From NCBI GenBank assembly GCA_037349105.1, contig JAYJMM010000004.1:1267001-1331000 (forward strand): DNA of 64,000 nt. Direction: 5' to 3'. Within the stretch, counting starts at the first letter, position 1, and each line of letters starts with the position of its first letter. Positions 25,263 to 46,158 of this stretch are shown one piece after another. Source of the stretch: Limnomonas spitsbergensis. Lineage: Eukaryota > Chlorophyta > Chlorophyceae > Chlamydomonadales. The notes beneath the pieces are model-generated. The model searched no databases. It was not told the origin of the DNA and worked only from the letters and a program-made list of their open reading frames with translations. A program made the position numbers and the translations under genes.

Positions 25263-27149
25263 GTTGAAAGCTTTGACAGAACCCTTGGACCTTGCGGGAT
25301 TTCACAATATTAGGGCTTGGCTGAACATGGATGGCGGGGTTAGTGGCACATGAATTTGGTTAGTGACACCAGTTTTGTAAATGGAGTGTGTATCGTGTCT
25401 TTTTCCAAGCGGGACAAAATAAATTTGCTGGGCTCAGCACCGGGCATCAAATATTGAAATATGGGAGGATCAATATTTCGTCAGTTGCTTCTTTGTGAAG
25501 AGACGGGGGGGACTGGTGTTGGACGAGGTTTTATCTTCTTCTACGCCATTTAGTGATCTACCATATCCATAAAGTCAAGGTGCACAGCTTATGAGCCTTC
25601 ATACGTGCACCCCATGGGAAATGCTCCGGAAATATCTGGAAATATCTGTGAGAAGAATCCAAATAGTATCGGACTGTTTATTCCATTAAAGGCTTAAATA
25701 AATAAATAAATACAGGCTCAAAGGCTTATATATAGGCTTAAAGGCTTACCTGTCCGGAAGGTGGGTCTCCCAGCCCTGAAGAAATATGCTTGCATGCCCC
25801 AAAGGAAGGAAACAGGGTGGGAGGAGGGGGAGCCCCCATAATGCCCAAGTTAATTGCAGACCACTGCAATCCTGAAGGCGGGCTAATTCTTCTGCGCATG
25901 GCTGATTTGCGAAGGGGCTAGGCTCAAACCCTCCTGAGTCCTGACGCTCCAGATGAACGGTGTCTCTGCTGTCTCCCTTTTGCCCGTCACCCAATTCGGC
26001 GAACATGTCAATTGTGTATTGACAATTCAACTTCTCCCATTGCGGGTCAACTTACTGACTCCCTTCTGCCTGTCACCCATTCAATCCAGTGTGTATCGAC
26101 AATGCCACTTCTCCCTGTGCAGGTCAACGTGCTTACCTCCTAGGGGTTATGGAGGACTTTTGGTCACTCAGCGACCTGGTGGATCTCTCCAAGGGAGTCC
26201 TGTCAGGCCTTTCTAGATGGCTAGCCAGGATGGAGACAGAATCGGGATCTCTCAGCAAATGAGGCTGCTTCACTTGGTCGATTGCATTCACAGCTTAAGA
26301 ACATGCAAATCTGATATCCGAAGGTACATGTTGTGCAATGGCTGTTGGTGCAGGTTGTGCGGGCTCGTACTCATGTGCTGGAAATTTGCTGTCGGGCTGT
26401 AGCTTATCATTTGGCTTGAGTACTTACTTGTTGGGCTGACAAGCTCTGTTGTACAGTGACCCCAAGGTCCATAACCTGGGGTGCAAAACGTCCTCCAGGG
26501 GTTCATAAAGCATGGGTCTCATTCCACCAAGGCTCTTTACGTCTCTCTATGGTGTGAGGACGTGTAGGTGTTTCCTTGGAGAAATGGGGCCTTGCGCCTG
26601 TGAAGTATTTGTATGCGGATTTCATCTATGTTAACAGTTGGTGTAATGGTGTGTGTTTGCTGGCATCCTAGTTAGTTGGTTGCCTGCAAGATAGAGTGGA
26701 GTAGCTCTGCCTTGAGACGTTTGAAATGGGCGAGGGGATTGAGTGTCATGAGGATCTGTATCAATTTTCCTTCCCTCAGATATGCATCAGTTTCGTATCT
26801 CGGGGCCGGGGGATACGCCTCATGCACAGATATAACCCTCGTGGTAGACTTTGTTGAGGGCTAGTCTAATTTTGCGTCCCTTGGGATTGGCTCTTTCCCT
26901 TCTTGTCTCTCTCTTGCTTTCAGAGGCAGGGACCCTTCAGTCTGCCTTTCCGTTTTCCGGAGGGGTGTCTTTCTTTGCCCTTTGTGCTCCTCTCTGTCTC
27001 TCCTCTAGTCTTTGCTTCGTTTTCCTATCAACCAGACAGGACGTCGGAGAGCCCGCAGACGGGTGGGAGGCCCTGGATTTGTGCACATTGTAGTTGAGCT
27101 TTTGAAGGCTAGTGCTAGGGCAGGGGACTCGGTTTTCCCGACCTTGAGT

Positions 27150-27370
27150 GTTTTTACAGTCCAACGGGGCATCACATTTGATGCATGGGACATGTGCCCG
27201 TCAACCGGTACAGGCACTAAATATGCTATGAAAGCGAGCGAAAACCAGTGACCTCCCTGGGCAAGCAACCAACACTTAGCCACCGAGCAGTAGCGTGGGA
27301 GTCAACCCCATAGTACAGCAGGTAAGCCCCAGCCATAAAACATGACGTGGGTGCAAAAGAGTTCGGTTGG
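27150..27370. repeat. Dispersed repeat family (ggggcatcacatttgatgcatggg ... taagccccagcc)
   Basis: Conserved words in order: tttacagtcca, cggggcatcacattt, gatgcatggga, gcgagcgaaaa-ccagtgacc, gcaagcaaccaac, and cagcaggtaagccccagcca. The family recurs at about 30892-31020 and, more degenerate, at about 49195-49410. Type unknown; no coding potential. Confidence 0.6.
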
Positions 27371-27384
27371 ACGCCTCCTAGGAA

Positions 27385-27625
27385 AGTGTTTCTGTTGTTT
27401 AATGGAAGACCTTGCTATCCTTTCTTTCCTCTTGTGCCTTCTTCCTTGACTTTCCTAGCTGACTTTTTGTTTGCCAACGTGGCCGCGCTTCATTTCGGCA
27501 TGGCCCAGAGGTCAATAACGTTACACCTCAGGGCCCGCTCAAAGCTCGGCCGCGAGGGCGCCCAACTGTTCGGAAGGGAGAAAAAAAGAATGGTCCAGAG
27601 GTATAACGTCATAAACAGATGGAAC
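27385..27625. repeat. Two LINE 3' ends arranged tail to tail
   Basis: A sense-oriented 3' UTR and terminus (pyrimidine-rich from 27385; gccaacgtggccgcgcttca, ggcatggcccagaggtcaat) meets an antisense terminus (aacgttacacctcagggccc, gctcggccgcgagggcgccc, gttcggaagggagaaaa) at an AACGTT palindrome near 27510-27520. This is the same tail-to-tail geometry as at 17191. Confidence 0.65.
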
Positions 27626-28693
27626 CAGGGGGACCTGGCCCCTGTGTAGTCCAATGAAATAGGGAAAATGACGACCATATCTCCCCTGGATACAACCCTC
27701 AATATGAAAACGAAAGTGGAGGGATTGGGGGCACCGAGGGTTACAGATGTTAATGCAGTGCTGGTTGTTGCAAATGATGATATTCACAAAGTCTCTACTG
27801 TAATCCAAACGATCTCCAGTATATACCCAAGGGATAAAATCAAGTGGTGGGCCTCGGGAAATTGAGTTTCCAATGATTGACAGTAAGTCGAATTACAGGC
27901 CTACAACAACATCCATGATTATTTTAAATTGTGTCCAGCCAAGCGGGGTGACTGATGTTGCGAACAGGGATATACCGGTATGCATGGTGATTGTGCTGGT
28001 TACTATGACAACCAGACAGTCTGGACGCCCACGTGGCCGAGCCTTTTGAGCATGGCCTAGAGTTGCTACGCCATTGACTTCGTAATCCCCCCAAAATAAT
28101 TGACTCGCATACCAGTACCTAAATGAGATCCTTGTTAGTAATGAACCCCATGCTCATGAACATATGGGATATCAAGGACATGAGTTTCTGCTTAGAAGGC
28201 AGTCAGTGGACTTCAGGATTTGCTATCACCCAGCCCCAGCCAGAATCGAGTCAAAGACCATCAAAAAGGCATTCACATGGGCACATAAATGTCAAGCCTG
28301 TTCACTGTTGAAGCCAGCACAACCAAGAGAGGCGCATTGCTGCTGCGCTGCTGCCTTCTTCAACTTCTCATGATCAATGCCTGCTAACAGACTTGAGAAC
28401 TTGTCCATTGTGCTGCTCTGGATCGAACAGTGATCCGCTGGGCCTGGCACAGGTAGTCCGTCACCAAGAGGGTGGAACCTGTACACAAAGAAAGGTAGCG
28501 TAAGAATTTATAGTCAGTGATGTTACATCCTTGGGCCCTGCAAGAAATAGCTCGACCACCCCAAAGTGAAGTTGGGACAGGGAACCTGAAGGTAGGAGGG
28601 ATAAGGAAAGAAAAAGAGGAACTTCTCACGAAGTGCAGTACGGAGCTTGAGATCTACCATCCTTGGACTAGCAGTGCAAGCATGGCCCTGCTG

Positions 28694-30441
28694 TCAGATT
28701 GTGCCGATGAGGACGGTGGGGGGGCGGTCACTGTGAAACAGCAAATCACTTACCTCGCTTCAACTTCAAAGAAGAACGATGGCAGGTCTCCGCACCCATA
28801 GATAGCACGGACTCCTTGCAAAACTCCCGTCCCTCGGCAGTGCACTCCTTGTCCACCGCCACTCAGGCGGGTATCACACACCACCAGTTTACCCGGCCCA
28901 GCGGCAGTGCTGAATCGGTCAGAAGCAGCCCGAGAAGCAGATCGGGGAGGGGGCAGGCCCTCCACGGGTTTTATCGGTACCTGGGCAGAGAGGATAGGCA
29001 CACAGTTCACTGGGAGACCAGCGAATTAGGGGATAGGCCAATGACAGGCAGTTCAATGCAAGAGGGGAAAATCAGCTCTCACCTTTTTTGAAAAGACCCC
29101 AGATTGGACAGGAATGATGGGGAGCATGGGCGCGCTGGTGGCAACGGTAACTATTGGAGAGCTCAGGTGGTCGAGGCCTCCAGACTCGCAGGTGAGGAGG
29201 CAGCGCTCCACCCGGAGGTGGCCCGCCCGATGCAAGATGCAAGGCGCCAAGGAGCTGCGGATGCTCATGTTGGCTAGCAGGCAGGTGGCCCTAAGCACAG
29301 GCAAGCAGGCGAGTCCCCTCTCATCGTTCAGTTGATGAAATACGGGGAGACTGGTGGGCAGGTTTTGGTAGCAGGCTGCATCATTCTATCGTCACAAGGA
29401 ATGCATGCTCTGTTGGCAGGTCTGCAGCATTAACTTGGTTTTAAGTTATAGCGGAGTGTTTCACTGGCTGAGATGGCTATCAATCGAGGCTATTTAGACG
29501 CCATGCACAACTGCACATGCCCAGCTTAATTAAAACAGATGACATCATTTGAGTATGTGAGCAGGAAGGGCAACAAAGAATGGGACCATCCTCTGGCACC
29601 GTCAATGGCCTAGGGTACAACAAACTACCGGTAGGTCCCAAGGAGGGATTATGACGACCATACCCATATTGCTCTGACAGCATGGTGGTGTGCACAGTCC
29701 AAGCAAAACTGGTGCCAGTGGCAAATATCATATTTGGAGGTACAGCATGCCATATGATGCCATGTGAGCATCTGCATACCTTGCTGTGTGCAATGTTAGG
29801 GCTTTCAACTGGCCCACACCTGAAATCAAGGCCCATGTCAGCCCCTTTCGGGCAGGTGAGCCTTGTGTCTTCTGGGTATGTTCCACCTCCTCGCAAGTGG
29901 ACAGGGAAGTCAATGCGCACGTTGTGCACTGGATGCTCCACATGTGGTGCCAGCCAGATGGTGTCCCCAGGTCTGGAGCATGGGACAGGATGTGCAAATA
30001 AAAAAAGCCAAACCGGCATGCATGACAACTTGAAGCGCCATGACAAGTAGCAGCGTGCAGGCCCTCAAGGCTGATCTGGCAGGATGATCGCTTCGAGTTT
30101 CTGCAATGCTCATACCTCGATGCTGCAATGGCATCCTCCAGGCACTTGAACGTGCACTGCCATCCGCTATTTCTAGGAGGGTCTTGCTTAAGTGGTGAAA
30201 CACGCAGCCATCTACGTTTGTCTGACGCAAGGCATCTGAACCTCTGTCGAAGGAGGGGCAGAGACAAGGGTGTCAGCCCCCAATAAACTTCGATATCACA
30301 TAGAAGACATACCGAGCAAGTCGCTGCCACCGAAAATAAATCTGGCAGAGGAGATAGCAGTCGGAAAACTCCAAGCAAGCAATCGTCGTCCAGCGACAGG
30401 AAGGTAGCAGTCGAAATGTCGTGCTCAGAGACTACCGTCAT
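28694..30441 (-). CDS. SKIP5: SKIP5-like F-box protein with beta-helix-type region
   Basis: Minus-strand gene. Exon 1 runs from 30441 (ATG; MTVVSEHDISTATFLSLDDD) to the donor after VAATCS. Exon 2 is about 30257-30116 and exon 3 29972-29820. Exon 4 is 29290-29083 and exon 5 about 28920-28754. A short last exon ending at the stop at 28694 is tentative. The junctions of exons 2/3 and 3/4 keep phase exactly. The F-box is LDDDCLLGVFRLLSPLPDLF with RFRCLASDKRRWLRV. After it come CLEDAIAAS|RPGDTIWLA, VHLRGGGTYPEDTRLTCPKG, TCLLANMSI, CILHRAGHLRVERCLLTCES, LDHLSSPIV and GGGQGVHCRGTGVLQGVRAI. This order matches Arabidopsis SKIP5, an SCF (SKP1-CUL1-F-box) subunit whose C-terminal part resembles right-handed beta-helix repeats. 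It presumably selects a substrate for ubiquitylation; the substrate is unknown. Confidence 0.85.
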
Positions 30442-31729
30442 GATCACTAGAGATAAATGCCTCTACTTGGCATGGATGGAAATATGAGGCCCAAGGCAGA
30501 ATGAGTTGGAAGGGTTGCTAGGGTTTATTTACTAGGTTAATAACACGGGTTTACCACGTGAATCTGCAGCTAGGTCCACCCAGGGACCCATAAGTTGGTT
30601 GCCTACATGCCCAATGTGAACGTGCCCCAGGCATCCCAAGAAAGGTGGCATACAGTCAGTACTAAATGCCTGATTGCCTGCCAATGCCCACTGGTATGCC
30701 CCAGCTCTGGAAGGGATAAGATCCTCGTTCGGCCTTCCTCCTCCTTCGAGGCAGGGGATACCGGTACATGGATCTCCTCAGTCGGGGATTCCCCCATCCA
30801 TGATGGATCTCCTTGGGATGGAACCCCAGATCTCTACTGGTGAGGAATAGGTGAGGTATGCTTTAGTGGTGTGTGAAGTCTCTTTTACGGTTTTACAGTC
30901 CATGAGTCCAGCGGGGCATCACATTTGGTGCATGGGGCACGTGTTTAGGAGCTGGTTTGAGCAGAAAATAAACTGCGACAGCGAGCAAAAAACAGTGACC
31001 CCCCCGGACAAGCAACCACCATAGATATGGCGGTATTTCCCAGGGTCCCATGGGTCAGCGCAGCATCAAGCCTAGTTCAAATCCATGTCATTATAAAACA
31101 TAGTTGTGTGATGTATGGGGAACTCCGGCTATGAACCGACACCGTCGCAACATTGGGCTGGTGGTTTGCTAGGCTTATGAGGTCCATTGGCATCAGTGCC
31201 TCCAGGTGTTCTCTCCACATGCATGCAGTCAAACATGGTGTTGTTTTGCTTGGACTTTGCAAGGTGCGAGGCCGGCCGCCCAACCCTGAAAAATCTGAAA
31301 TGCGAACACAAAAAAAGCCCGGGTGTGCATTGTGCAAGTGGCCCTCGTCGTCAGCTGAGAAATAACGAGCAGGAACAGGAAAGGCATACGTACAACAAGC
31401 ACCCACGTGGCCGCATTGGTGTGCTGATCACCTTTTTGTTTTTTCGGGTTCGAATATTCAAGCGTACAATCCACCGATTACTCATGAGGTGTCTGGCTCT
31501 CTCCATGCACTCTTCTTCTTTTACCTCGTTCTTGTACTGGTGAAATCGTCAATCCCAAGCGATCCAGGTATGACATATGCTTGGTGAGCGATAGGAGGGA
31601 TCAGGCCTTAACTTCCCTGGGTTGCTCGGTCTAACCATTTGCTCGAAACATGTCAGACCTGTGTGCACTTTTGACCAAGTCGCGACAAAATGTATGGTCC
31701 AGTACATATGTACAGACTTTCTCCAGTTG
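30442..31729. other. Intergenic stretch with dispersed repeats
   Basis: Likely holds the divergent upstream region of the F-box gene. A dispersed-repeat copy lies at about 30892-31020 (see 27150-27370). A second block at about 31270-31340 (cccaaccctgaaaaatctga ... gcccgggtgtgcat) resembles 24535-24600 inside the Rubicon-like intron. No gene recognised. Confidence 0.45.
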
Positions 31730-32105
31730 TCCTGGGGCAGTCGAGCAGGAGTGGGTGGGGGGCCCTGGCTTTTGTGGAAAATGTGTTGTTTTTGTTTGCG
31801 GCTAGTTTCTAGAGGGGTTGGGGGACCTGATTTAATATCCTTGGGGGGAGGGGCCTTGCCTTTTCTGGCCCTCGTTTGCTTTCTCTCCTCTCTTTACTTT
31901 TGACTTGTCCAAGGCTAGACTCTAGATAGGCTGGGGGATCTATGGGAGGCCTTTCCTTTTTGGTGGGGGGGTATTATCCTTTCCCTTTGTCCTCCTCTCA
32001 TTCTTTCTTCACTCTACCTCACCTTCCTTTTCTCCTAACTAGGCAGTTGGGCGCCCACGCGGCCGAGCCTTGTTGAGCACTGCCTGAAGTTGCCATGTCA
32101 TCGAC
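31730..32105 (+). repeat. LINE 3' UTR and terminus, sense orientation
   Basis: A pyrimidine-rich 3' UTR with internally repeated 'ggctaga..ctagaggggttgggggacct'-type words (31790-31840 and 31905-31960) leads into the conserved terminal block ttgggcgcccacgcggccga, gccttgttgagcactgcctg and catgtcatcgac at about 32040-32105. It is a 5'-truncated copy without coding sequence. Confidence 0.6.
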
Positions 32106-33934
32106 ATCTGTAAAAGCATCCAGAGGCACACACAATGTGTGCGACAGGTCCTGTGTGGCCAGGGCATTCATACTGGTGTAAATATGGGACAAAACGTCAA
32201 AAGACTAAATGCGAATATGGCGGCTCCAGTGCCCTACAGTCTCAAACTTCCTAAAGAGGATGTCAAGCATGCTACATTAAAAATTCGACCTCATGACACC
32301 GGTACAAGCTCAGACTTTTAATCATCCGCATTTGCATAGTACGGTATTTACTATTTTACTTATTATATCTGTGGGACTGCTTGAGAAGCAGAATAGCACA
32401 TGCAACGCATGGTTGTCAATGTTTGATGTGAGTGTGCAGGTAATTTGTATGGATCTATTGAAAACACAAAGAATTAAAATATTGCCTATTAATTTGAAGC
32501 TCTTCATTTGCTTGCAGGAAAAGTGAGAACGCCTGGGAAGATGTTCATGCTATCTGTTGCAAACAAGTTCATATTTATTCCATGCTGCAAGTGCGGGGGC
32601 TGGGAAATAGCATTTGAAGCAAGGGAAATCAGGTGGGAAGCGTGGAAGTTGGGGAAAGTAGGCATCCATGCGCCTCTTAGATCGCAGTATCCCAGGGGGG
32701 AGGCGCATCTCTATTCTCTAGGGGAAGTTGCGGCCACTGGTCTACCTCTTGCAGGAAGTTGCCTGTACCAGCCGTGGAGTGGCATCAGACTGCTAGAGTG
32801 AATGAACCTCCCCTCAAGGATTTTTCTTTGAACACCAACAGAACAAGCTGGTCCACACCAGCATGCCTGATGCAGAGATTATCAAAGGCAGGACGACAGA
32901 TGTTCAACGATCGCAATGGGGCACCGCTTCCATGGAAGGCAGCAAATGCCCCGCCTCTGGAGGATCTCCTTCCTCAAGGGAAAGGTGCAGGCGTGCATGA
33001 TGCTTCCTCCAAGATCTCCATATCTCAATTGTCCCATGCATTGAAGCTTGTGCAGGGAGCAATTCAGCTGCTGGGGTATCTGGCCGCCCCCTCCCCGGAT
33101 CCCCCACCCAGGTGGGAGCACAGCTGCTCCCCCCCCGCCTCCAGGAAGCAGGACATGGCGGATTCCTTCAGCTAGGTGCAGCTGCTTCTGGTTCCCACTT
33201 ACAGGCAACAAAGACGTGGGGGCTTAAAAGCCTAGGCAGTGGAAGAGAATGAGGGTGAGGCATCACATGGTTGCTAGGTGTACCACCATCCTCAGCTGCT
33301 GCATCCCCATCAGCCCCTCTGCCGAAGTTGCCATGTTCAATGAGCTCCTGCCCAGGACACGAACACGGATGCAACTGGCCTGGCCAAGGGACAACCAGGA
33401 GGTCATTAACTCGCTTGAGCTTTTTGAGCATCAAGGTAATGACCTGAACCCCAAGACTGACAAGCAGCTTGCAGCCTATGACCGGACAGTTGTGCCGTAG
33501 GGGTGCAGCTAGCATGATGTAGGCATTGTCATCGATAGTACATGCTTGATGCTCCTTGTTTCATCTCTCTCGTAGTGGAAAATGTGGATTTTGCATTCAG
33601 GCATATTACGGTGGCGGCCAAGGCCAGCGCCAAGAGGAGGCGAGAGAACCTGGGGCCTGGCCAGCGGATCCCTGCCGGCTTATCCCAGCGAGGCCGACGA
33701 GCACGGGCCCAGCAAGCAGCGGCAGGGGTGCAATTCATGTCGGTGTGGTTGGAGGCCTTGTCAGGATGACTAGAAGGCCTGCCTTTCAGCCAGCACCGGG
33801 GCCTATGCTCTAAATACCATGCCTTCATGAAGTCGAAGAAGCCTAGAGTAGAGCAGAAGCAGCTGAGGCGCATCAGGAGTGTGTTTGTTACCTCTTGTTT
33901 CATTGCATCATTGAATCGCAATGGTGTCAGGCTG
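32106..33934 (+). other. Interval with unassigned open frames
   Basis: Plus-strand frames at 32759-33175 (139 codons), 33249-33500 and 33542-33769 could be exons of an unknown gene or remains of a transposon. The last is basic (KASAKRRRENLGPGQRIPAG). I find no domain, no convincing chain of phased splice sites and no start with context. On the minus strand the same stretch is also open (33529-33921), which weakens the coding case. Confidence 0.3.
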
Positions 33935-34192
33935 TCAGCATGGCTGCATGGTGTCAGTATGGCTGCATGGTGTCAGCATGGCTGCATGGTGTCAGCATGG
34001 CTGCATGGTGTCAGTATGGCTGCATGTCAGCATGGCTGCATTTCAGCATAGCTGCATGTTGTCAGCATGGCTGCATGTTGTCAGCCTGAATGCATGGCGT
34101 CAGTATGGCTGCATGTCAGCATGGCTGCATGGTGTCAGCATGGCTGCATTTCAGTAGGGCTGCATGGTGTCAGCATGAATGCATGCCAGCAT
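33935..34192 (+). repeat. 19-bp minisatellite (catggctgcatggtgtcag)
   Basis: About a dozen tandem copies of catggctgcatggtgtcag, with shortened variants (catggctgcatgtcag, catggctgcatttcag). Because the unit is 19 bp, successive copies rotate through the reading frames. All three plus-strand frames stay open across it, giving spurious proteins rich in WLHGVSMAAW-like words. Confidence 0.85.
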
Positions 34193-35637
34193 TCCATAAT
34201 GCAGCCTGAGTGTGAATGAATAATGCATGGTGATGGTGATGGATGATGACCGGTATCAAAGTACGGCTCCTTATATTCGTTTGTTTCATGTCTGAAAAAC
34301 AGGCTTGCAATTTTGTGTGCATGGCAGCAGTATGCATGGCTGCTTGCTTACTGAAGTATGAGAGATGTGTCTGATGCTTGTGTGTCCCGAGTGTGGGTGC
34401 AAGAACGCACATATACTTTCGGTCATCTTATGAGCAATAACTGGCATGCAAAAGCAAAATATAATGAAGAACGACATTTATTTTCTCACTTGCTGCAGCA
34501 AAAATTTTGTTTCACAAACAGCAACAGCGTTGATAGCCTTACAAACAATTGCAGCATTTATGGTTTCAGAAACAACTGCATATTTAATAAGGTGCACAGC
34601 TGTAGCATCTTGAATTTGATATTTCTGCCCCTAGCTCATGCATCATGCCCTGCATCATGCAAGTTAGCTCACGAAGCAACTTTTGTAAGCAGCTGTTGAC
34701 ACAAAAGTGCCCACATTCGGGTACAAAATAACAACGAGTGGCAGCATTTTAACTTGATAAGCAGTTGCAGCCTACGTTTACGCATAATGCTGGTGTCAGT
34801 GCCTCAAAGACATTGTTGTTCATGCCAATGTACCCTGTGCTCATGCTGCTAGCATCAGTACCCCTATGCCCATGTTGCTTAGGCCAAAGCACCATATGCC
34901 CATGCTGCCAGCGTTTGTGCCTCGAAGAATATGTTGCTCGCGCAACTGCACCCACGCTGCTGGTGTTAGTGCACCCCATGCCCATGTCGTTAGCGTTACT
35001 GCACATGTAACCCTGTTGATGCGGTCCATGCACCCATACAGCAGGTGTCCATGCCCCCTATGACCATATTCTTGCAGCGATGAAAGTATCAATGCCACCC
35101 TATGCCCATGCCCTGCTGTTTCTGACGCTGCAAGGTAAAAATTGATGGAGCCGTTGAACATGTGCTGAGGGGCACATGATTTGCCCCTGGCTCAGCTTCC
35201 AGGGCCCTACCATCGTATCATAACATCGAGGATGACCAGCAGCACTTCAGAGGACTATCGGCTGTAAGCTCCAGCTTAAACTTACTGGTATCCATGCAGC
35301 TTATTCTAGAAGACATTGGAAATAATATTTGACCAGCATTCTGCCCTTTGGCAGGGCTGACTTGGTAAACCCGGAGATTCATAATGATAGTCGAATTGGT
35401 GTGTAAAATAAGGTGAGGTAACACCAGCAGTTTGGGAAGCATGCCTTTGACTCCGGCGAAAGTTCAGATTTAAACAATCACCCCTTGCTATTTCAGCAGT
35501 TTCTCCCTTTCCCCCTGCGTTCATACCCAAGTCCTCAGTCAGTTAGTGGACTTCACACCTGTTCCACACATATCTGAAAGATTGTTATGCGAAAATAGAG
35601 ACGACGTAGCGAATTCGCTTGGCATGTGGCTTATGTG
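34193..35637. other. Upstream region of the DHX16 gene; degenerate repeat inside
   Basis: No gene recognised. From about 34765 to 35110 a degenerate repeat is built on 'cccatgctgct' and 'gcccatg' words. The last few hundred bases before 35638 presumably include the DHX16-like promoter and 5' UTR, but I see no diagnostic element. Confidence 0.45.
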
Positions 35638-45713
<10,076 letters not shown>

Positions 45714-46158
45714 GGTTGTGACAACACTATGACAAATTGACAATTCTAGACACCGGTAATTGGAGGATTTGATAAATACGAGGACAATTTTCGTAACATA
45801 TTTCTAGAAAAAACCTCGGTAACCTTGGTCACCTCCAATGTGACTGTTTGGGAGGGACGATTTCATCCCAAACAACGTGCGCTCTAGTTATCATGAAACT
45901 TGAATACCGAATCAAGGCTCATTAGTGTTATGAAAGATTGACTGCAGACATGTTCAATTATTGGGGGAGGGCACATGCGGAATAATTTGGCTGCAACATC
46001 CTGGTCCCACCCATGTCCCCTTGAGTCTAAGTAAAACAAATGAATATTTTGTGCACAAGAGAGAAAGTGCTTATTGTACTATGACGACGACAAACGCAAC
46101 ACAATGACCATCCCAACACAACATGGAGAGGAAGTGATGGCTTAAATTTTTTGTCGTT
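45714..46158. other. Convergent 3' region between DHX16 and the minus-strand gene
   Basis: The two genes end tail to tail with 445 bp between stop codons. It is AT-rich with no ORF of note, presumably both 3' UTRs. I did not find a clear TGTAA-type green-algal polyadenylation signal that I would trust. Confidence 0.5.

Larger units (their letters stand above)
25271..28693. other. Repeat-rich interval without a recognised gene
   Basis: I searched this interval for the missing 3' exons of the Rubicon-like gene and found none I could support. It holds LINE 3' UTR and terminus pieces (26840-27040 pyrimidine-rich; 27385-27620; 28020-28085; 28515-28565) and a dispersed repeat at 27150-27370. The antisense frame at 25746-26030 and the others have no recognisable motif. 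Confidence 0.5.

Noticed and set aside
32759..33175. Possible gene on the plus strand upstream of DHX16
   Set aside because: No domain, no reliable splice chain, and the opposite strand is equally open nearby; left as an unassigned frame.
33935..34192. Apparent proteins rich in WLHGVSMAAW words
   Set aside because: Translation of a 19-bp minisatellite in rotating frames, no start context or domain.
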